This document shows positions 59,477 to 64,000 of a stretch of DNA of 64,000 bases, piece after piece. The notes under the pieces are model-generated. The model searched no databases. It saw only the letters and a program-made list of their open reading frames with translations, and had not been told where the DNA came from. The stretch covers positions 48,976 to 112,975 of the forward strand of contig DATJYK010000423.1 in NCBI GenBank assembly GCA_035578005.1, read 5' to 3'. Position 1 is the first letter of the stretch. Every line of letters starts with the position of its first letter. The position numbers and the translations under genes were made by a program. The stretch comes from Gp13-AA77 sp035578005 (GTDB lineage Bacteria; Acidobacteriota; Terriglobia; UBA7540).

Positions 59477-60679
59477 ATGCGAGCCAACACCCGTCCTTTT
59501 GAACGCTTCGTGCTCCTGGTGCTTGACAGCGTCGGAATCGGCGCTCAACTCGATGCGGCCGACTGGGGCGACGCCGGGCGCGACACGTTGGGCCACATCG
59601 CGGAGCGACGCGGCCTTAAGATCCCTAACCTTGCTCGTCTTGGCCTGGCCAACATTCGGCCGCTCGCCGGCGTGGAGCCGGCTGCGATTCCCGAAGGCGC
59701 GTTCGGAAAGGCAACTCTGCTTTCGCCCGGCAAAGACACAACCGCAGGACACTGGGAAATGGCCGGGATTATTCTTGACCGGCCTTTTCCAACCTATCCC
59801 CATGGCTTTCCGCGCGCGCTCATGGAACGCTTCGAGCGGGCCATTGGGCGCAAGACGCTCGGGAACTTTCCGGCTTCCGGCACCGAAATCATCAAGCAGC
59901 TTGGCGAAGAGCACGTCAAAACGGGCTGGCCCATTGTCTACACTTCCGGCGACAGCGTCTTTCAAGTTGCAGCCCATGAAGAAGTGATTCCTATCGACGA
60001 ACTTTACCGCATCTGCCTCCTTGCGCGGGAGATTCTGCAGGGCGAGCATCGCGTGGGCCGCGTTATCGCGCGTCCTTTCGCGGGCGCACCCAGCGCCTTT
60101 TATCGAACCGAACGCCGGCACGATTACGCCGTGGAGCCGCCGCACCCCATGTTGCTTGACTTATTGGCCGAAGCCGGACTGGAGGCTACCGGTGTAGGCA
60201 AGATTCCGGATATTTTTCTGAACCGCGGCATCTCACAGTCCCTTCCGGGGCGAAACAACCGTGAGGCGCTGGAGAGCACCGTGGCCGCCCTCGCCCGCAC
60301 TCAACCGGGCCTGATTTTCGTCAACCTCGTTGACTTCGATATGCTATACGGCCATCGGCTCGACATTGAAGGCTACGGCCGCGCCATCGAAGATGCGGAT
60401 GCCTTTCTGCCGCAAATTCTGGAACGCCTTGCGCCCGGTGACTTGCTGCTGCTGACGGCCGACCACGGTTGCGACCCGCTCGGGCCCTCCACGGACCACT
60501 CACGTGAATTCGTACCGGTGCTGGCGACCGGTCCACGCTGCCAGCGCAACGTCAATCTCGGCACGCTGGCCACCCTCGCCGACCTTGGCGCCACCATCGC
60601 TGACAACTTCAATCTGACCCTTCCTCACGGAACCAGCTTTCTACCCCGCATTGCGCTTGGCGTGTCATCCGCTCGGTAG
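59477..60679 (+). CDS. deoB: Phosphopentomutase
   Basis: A 400-residue enzyme of the alkaline phosphatase superfamily that interconverts ribose-1-P (or deoxyribose-1-P) and the 5-phosphate, linking nucleoside salvage to the pentose-phosphate pathway. Motifs: VLLVLDSVGIGAQLDA (metal Asp), GKDTTAGHWEMAG with the phosphorylated Thr, ASGTEIIKQLGEEH, VNLVDFDMLYGHRLD and LLLTADHGCDP. Length matches the family. The deo partners (deoA/deoC) are not visible. It is 3 bp downstream of the aldo/keto reductase. Confidence 0.95.
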   Translation: MRANTRPFERFVLLVLDSVGIGAQLDAADWGDAGRDTLGHIAERRGLKIPNLARLGLANIRPLAGVEPAAIPEGAFGKATLLSPGKDTTAGHWEMAGIILDRPFPTYPHGFPRALMERFERAIGRKTLGNFPASGTEIIKQLGEEHVKTGWPIVYTSGDSVFQVAAHEEVIPIDELYRICLLAREILQGEHRVGRVIARPFAGAPSAFYRTERRHDYAVEPPHPMLLDLLAEAGLEATGVGKIPDIFLNRGISQSLPGRNNREALESTVAALARTQPGLIFVNLVDFDMLYGHRLDIEGYGRAIEDADAFLPQILERLAPGDLLLLTADHGCDPLGPSTDHSREFVPVLATGPRCQRNVNLGTLATLADLGATIADNFNLTLPHGTSFLPRIALGVSSAR

Positions 60680-60744
60680 CACGGCATTTCATGGCCTGTA
60701 AAGCAATCGCGTCCAGGTTCCCAAGTCTCAAACGTGACCCAACC

Positions 60745-62001
60745 TCACGAGCCGGAGGCCGCACCGGCCACCGGGTGGCCTTCTTTGTGTGCGTAGTAAC
60801 CCGGCCGGGTACGGACCACCAATTTCTTGCGGGTGCCGTGCTCGAAAGCGGTGACGCGCACAGCACGGAAGCTGCCATCAAGGTTCTTGTTCGTCGGGTA
60901 GTACGCCAAAGTGTACTGATTGCGGATATCGTGGGCCACCTGGCGGCAGGTGGCGTCCACTTCGTCGAGAGACTTGGGGAAGTACGACTGGCCTCCGGTG
61001 GCCTCAGCAAGCTGCTCGAGGACTTTCTTGGCGTGCCGGTCCTCATGGGTGAGCGTTTTGAAAAGCTTGGCGTCCGTGTCTCCGCCGCCGAGCAGACCGA
61101 TGGTGTAGATCACCGCATTCGACTGCTGGGCGTACTTCAGCAGGTCGGTGAACTGGTAACGGCTGGCGTCGTCTTCGCCGTCGGTAATCACCAACAGCAC
61201 CTTCTTGTCCCGATTGCCGAGCCGTAAATGATCGAGCGAAGCCATGACGGCGTCGTAAAGCGCCGTCCCTCCCCGCGAATCAATCTTGGCAAGCGCGTTG
61301 TGCAGGTCCTCCATGTTGGCTGCAAAATCGCCCGGCGTATCGAGGTAATAAGCATCGTTAAAGTTGACGATAAAGGTCTGGTCCGAAGGGTTCGAGGTCT
61401 CCACGAAGGCCAGGGCGGCGGCGTTCACCGAAGGGCGCTTCTCCTTCATGCTGCCGCTGTCGTCCACCACGATCCCCATGGTCACCGGAATATCCGCGTG
61501 CGAAAAGACAGAGAGCTTTTGCGGCGTCCCGTCTTCATAGACCTCAAAGTCGTTCTTGCTGAGGTCGTTGATCATCCGGCCCTTCTTATCCAGCACGGTG
61601 GCGCGTAGCACCGTCAAGTTAACTTCGCTGCTGATCTTAAAACCGCCGCCCGGCCGCTGCTGAACATTCGGCGTCAGGCCGTTGGCAGGTGTGGGCGCTT
61701 GCGTGGGACCTTCCGGAGCAGGCGCCGCCTGTTGCTCCGCCGGGGCGGCGGCATGACTCTGGCTCCCGGTTTGGAGCTGGCCTGCGTTCGGACTCGGATT
61801 TTGTTCGGAAGCCGGCGCGGCCGCTTGGGCCCATTCGGCCCCTTGGGCCCCTTGGGCACAGACCGGCGAGCGCGTGCAAATCACGCCAGCCACGATCACC
61901 CAGGCGGCCAGATGCGCCCAGGCACGCCGCCGGGCCCGCGAGATTCTGTGAACAGGCTTCCGGGCAAGGCGGCGCCGAGGCGCCCTATTGAGTTGGAGCA
62001 T
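60745..62001 (-). CDS. VWA-domain protein, acidobacterial VWFA-related type (downstream copy)
   Basis: A 418-residue exported protein. The N-terminus is basic and hydrophobic (RRRAWAHLAAWVIVAGVI), followed by ~70 residues rich in Ala, Pro, Gln. A conserved strand VNLTVLRATVLDKKGRMI precedes the VWA domain (~165-370) with the MIDAS motif DDSGSMKEK and a SRGGTALYDAV loop. The end (VVRTRPGYYAHKEGHPVAGA) is typical of the family. Function unknown; likely protein binding in the periplasm. The start at 62001 lies inside the upstream gene, 17 bp before its stop; an ATG at 62019 is also possible. Confidence 0.86.
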   Translation of the reverse strand: MLQLNRAPRRRLARKPVHRISRARRRAWAHLAAWVIVAGVICTRSPVCAQGAQGAEWAQAAAPASEQNPSPNAGQLQTGSQSHAAAPAEQQAAPAPEGPTQAPTPANGLTPNVQQRPGGGFKISSEVNLTVLRATVLDKKGRMINDLSKNDFEVYEDGTPQKLSVFSHADIPVTMGIVVDDSGSMKEKRPSVNAAALAFVETSNPSDQTFIVNFNDAYYLDTPGDFAANMEDLHNALAKIDSRGGTALYDAVMASLDHLRLGNRDKKVLLVITDGEDDASRYQFTDLLKYAQQSNAVIYTIGLLGGGDTDAKLFKTLTHEDRHAKKVLEQLAEATGGQSYFPKSLDEVDATCRQVAHDIRNQYTLAYYPTNKNLDGSFRAVRVTAFEHGTRKKLVVRTRPGYYAHKEGHPVAGAASGS

Positions 62002-63232
62002 AGTATCCCGTGCGAGCATAAACCTGAAGCGGGGGAAGGCCCCTCGGTGCGTCCAGTTTCACTTTGATGCGCCGCCAACGGCCGTCGCGAACGAGATTCG
62101 AGGGTTTATAACCGATGACGTACTCGTTGCGCAATTCAATTGAGATCTTCTCGGCGATATCCGGCAATTCGCTCGCGTCCTCCACGCTGAACATGCGCCC
62201 GCCTGAAACGCTCGCCAGGTCCGACAGCAGCGACGGTCCGGCAGCTTCTTCGGGCGTACGGTTGCGAGACGCCAGCGGCTCCAGCACCGCGACGGCAAAA
62301 ATCTGCGTGTCAGACTCTCGGACCGCCCGCTTGATCTCGTTTTCCGTGTACCGGCTGTGATTATCACCGCCGTCCGAAATCACCAGCAGCGCTTTGCGGG
62401 TGGATCGGGCTTTCTTCATTTCGTTCAGCGCCAGGTAAATCGCATCCAGGAGCGCCGTCCGGCCCCCGGACTTCACGAAGAGCAGCCGATCCTGCAGCGT
62501 CTCGAACTTCGAAGTAAAAGCCGAAATCAGGTCTGGCCTTTCGTTGAATTGGATGAGCATGAACTCATCTTCTGGGTTCGATGTCTTAAAGAACTGCAGG
62601 GCTGCCTCTTTGGATTTTTCAATCTTGTCTGACATCGAGCCGCTGGCATCAAAAATCATTCCCACCGAGATCGGAACGTCCTCAGTGGAGAACGTTTGAA
62701 TGTCTTGAGGCACCTTTTCGTCAAAGACTTCGAAGTTGCTCTTGTCAAGCCCGGTCACGATTCGGTCGTAAGGATCGGTGACCGTGACTCCCACCATCAC
62801 CATATTCACGTTCACCTGAATGGGCCGGGTGTGAATATTGGGCTGCCGCACGTTCACCGAGGCCGGGGGCTGATTGTCTGCAGCCGCAGGTGCTCCTGGA
62901 GGTTGAATGGGGTTGGCCGTGCTTGCCGCCGAGCCTTTGGAACCTGCTGGTGTCGAGGGGCCTTGCGGGGACGCAATCGCAGAGGAACCGGCCGGCAGCG
63001 CGGTTGCCGGAGCGCCAAGGGTTGAGGCGACCTCAGGCGGCCTCTGTTGGGCGGTAACCGCTCCTGCCCCGTCCTGACCCGATTGTGCGCTGAGGCCAAA
63101 ACCGGCAGCGAGCGCACTCGACTTCAAGCCCGGCCCGCCAAGCGCCACGCAGAAAACCGCACCCGCCAAGAACGCGGTGATCCAGGGCGCCCGAGAGTAT
63201 ATCCCGCGCTTATGGTCAAACGCCATGGCCAC
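61985..63232 (-). CDS. VWA-domain protein, acidobacterial VWFA-related type (upstream copy)
   Basis: A 415-residue exported paralogue of the next gene. Signal region APWITAFLAGAVFCVALGG, a low-complexity Ala/Pro/Gly stretch (~35-125), the strand VNVNMVMVGVTVTDPYDRIV, and a VWA domain (~190-390) with MIDAS FDASGSMSDK and GGRTALLDAI. It ends GLPPLQVYARTGYYAPTQ. The gene overlaps the downstream copy by 17 bp (or 35), so the pair is coupled and may act as a heteromer. Confidence 0.86.
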   Translation of the reverse strand: MAMAFDHKRGIYSRAPWITAFLAGAVFCVALGGPGLKSSALAAGFGLSAQSGQDGAGAVTAQQRPPEVASTLGAPATALPAGSSAIASPQGPSTPAGSKGSAASTANPIQPPGAPAAADNQPPASVNVRQPNIHTRPIQVNVNMVMVGVTVTDPYDRIVTGLDKSNFEVFDEKVPQDIQTFSTEDVPISVGMIFDASGSMSDKIEKSKEAALQFFKTSNPEDEFMLIQFNERPDLISAFTSKFETLQDRLLFVKSGGRTALLDAIYLALNEMKKARSTRKALLVISDGGDNHSRYTENEIKRAVRESDTQIFAVAVLEPLASRNRTPEEAAGPSLLSDLASVSGGRMFSVEDASELPDIAEKISIELRNEYVIGYKPSNLVRDGRWRRIKVKLDAPRGLPPLQVYARTGYYAPTQ

Positions 63233-63818
63233 GGCTCTTCCCCCGACTGGAAGTCCGGAGATGCCACGGACTCATTCCGGTTGTCGCCGGCGCTGGGACC
63301 GGTTGTGCCGAAACCTCTGCCCGCTCCAATATAGCACACCCTGCCGATACGTTCCCGCCGCACCAACTGTGTCGGACGGCCGCTATATAACCTTCACCAA
63401 CACGGTTCCGTCGCACGGCACCTCGAGTTGTGCGCCGCCCGCTCTCTTAGACATGTGGCTCCGAGCGTTTGGTCACACGGCTTTCTGAATAGGAGCCCAG
63501 CGCTGGCCCCCTTCAACCAAACCGAACGCGTCCCGAAAGGTCGGGGTTTTCAACCCCGAAGGCTGCGTGCTTGATAGCACAACGCTCTTGCGCCCTGAGG
63601 GATTAGCGAACCCTGAAAGACTGCCCACTGTCTTATTCCGAGGCCTCGGCCTTGCTCGGCTCGGCCTCCCCGAGCGAAGGCGAAGGGAGAAGCCGCAGGC
63701 GGTCCCGGGCTTGGCGAGGGAGGAAGTTTCGTAGTTGCTCTGGCGGCATGCCGAGCAAACTCGAAGGGCCAAAAGCGTTAACAACCTGCCGCACCGCAAA
63801 TTCATGGGTCGAATTGCG
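63233..63818. other. Intergenic stretch after the VWA pair
   Basis: No gene recognised. It includes a hairpin (GGTCGGGGTTTTCAACCCCG near 63540) and Ser/Arg-rich frames without family traits. Confidence 0.35.
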
Positions 63819-63882
63819 CGTGCTGATTATAAAAGACTTAAGCTCATAGCCCGCAACCGACCTTGGGTTCGTTTTAGGTTCG
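63819..63882 (+). repeat. GGGTTCGTTTT-array element D, interrupted
   Basis: GTGCTGATTATAAAAGACTT (63820-63839), ~20 bp, then CTTGGGTTCGTTTTAGGTTC G, matching the opening of elements A and C. It stops after 1.6 units where group II intron sequence begins at 63883. Confidence 0.7.
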
Positions 63883-64000
63883 GTCGCGGTAGGGACGCTG
63901 GTTACCCAACGCCCCCCGCACGGATCCGTACTTGAAGAATTACCTCATACGGCTCTTACCTCGGATGCGTAACGGCGAAACGCACGCTGGGGTAAGGATG
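63883..64000 (-). mobile_element. Group II intron, 3' end (domains V and VI), partial
   Basis: On the minus strand 63955-63923 folds as domain V: GAGCCGTATGAGGTAATTC then TTCAAGTACGGATC, with the AGC triad at its 5' side and an AG bulge opposite. Domain VI (about 63917-63883) has a 10-bp stem closed by a GTAA tetraloop (GGGGCGTTGG/CCAGCGTCCC), a bulged A at 63890 seven bases before the end, a second 4-bp stem (GCGG/CCGC), and ends GAC. The rest, probably with a reverse-transcriptase gene, lies beyond base 64000. Confidence 0.75.

Noticed and set aside
60766..60786. Rho-independent terminator of deoB (GGCCAC-CGG-GTGGCC then TTCTTT)
   Set aside because: A 6-bp stem with a broken T-run lying inside the opposite VWA coding region; too weak to list.

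Overview
The window looks like a stretch of chromosome from a soil-type Acidobacteriota (high GC, many degenerate intergenic repeats). The taxon is inferred from family content: one large MacB/FtsX-type permease of the 'acidobacterial duplicated orphan permease' kind (12.5-15.1 kb), two adjacent VWA proteins of the acidobacterial VWFA-related type (60.7-63.2 kb), a UPF0182 protein, a triplet of exported amidohydrolases and many exported peptidases. No rRNA, phage, plasmid or CRISPR locus is visible. One tRNA gene, Gly(CCC), lies at 45.1 kb.

Layout: 0-3.1 kb holds the end of an APC permease, a DinB-like protein, a PIN/ribbon-helix-helix toxin-antitoxin pair, a membrane protein and an ArsR remnant. 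3.1-10.5 kb (minus strand) is a pentose-phosphate group: transketolase, then zwf, a seven-heme cytochrome with TPRs, and a Tat-type 6-phosphogluconolactonase-like propeller, the last three in one operon. 10.9-16.2 kb has WD40, NUDIX, ADOP permease and a carbon-nitrogen hydrolase. 16.2-19.0 kb is a repeat-filled region with a broken REP-associated transposase (RAYT) and gene fragments. 19.0-26.0 kb (minus strand) is a redox/sulfur stress group: a PerR-like regulator, katG, an MBL-rhodanese protein, a nitroreductase-like protein and an SRPBCC protein. 26.9-31.6 kb carries three consecutive amidohydrolase-family proteins. 31.7-34.1 kb has a UbiE/MenG methyltransferase, a Rieske oxygenase and a HTH-TOBE regulator. 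35.1-41.1 kb has UPF0182, a MarR-ClC channel pair and an MBL hydrolase. 41.3-50.3 kb has a small exported protein, an M16 peptidase pair, tRNA-Gly, a ferric-reductase-like membrane protein, an XRE regulator, a SIS protein, a BrkB-like membrane protein, a B-box-like membrane protein and a cysteine dioxygenase. 50.3-63.2 kb has S9, M28 and M61 peptidases, DUF2911, an aldo/keto reductase, deoB and the two VWA proteins.

The most unusual content is non-coding. A family of intergenic elements (A 7.9-8.3 kb, B 25.1-25.5 kb, C 34.6-34.7 kb, D 63.8 kb) shares irregular arrays of the 11-mer GGGTTCGTTTT, a GATTCTAAAAGACTT motif and a C7G7 palindrome. A and B also share an AT-rich tail with three iteron-like repeats at conserved 40 and 50-51 bp spacing. 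Element D is interrupted by the 3' end (domains V and VI) of a group II intron that runs off the window. A second family of four MITE-like inverted repeats has arms that differ between copies but stay complementary within each copy. Several regulator genes have promoters placed so that transcripts would be leaderless or nearly so.
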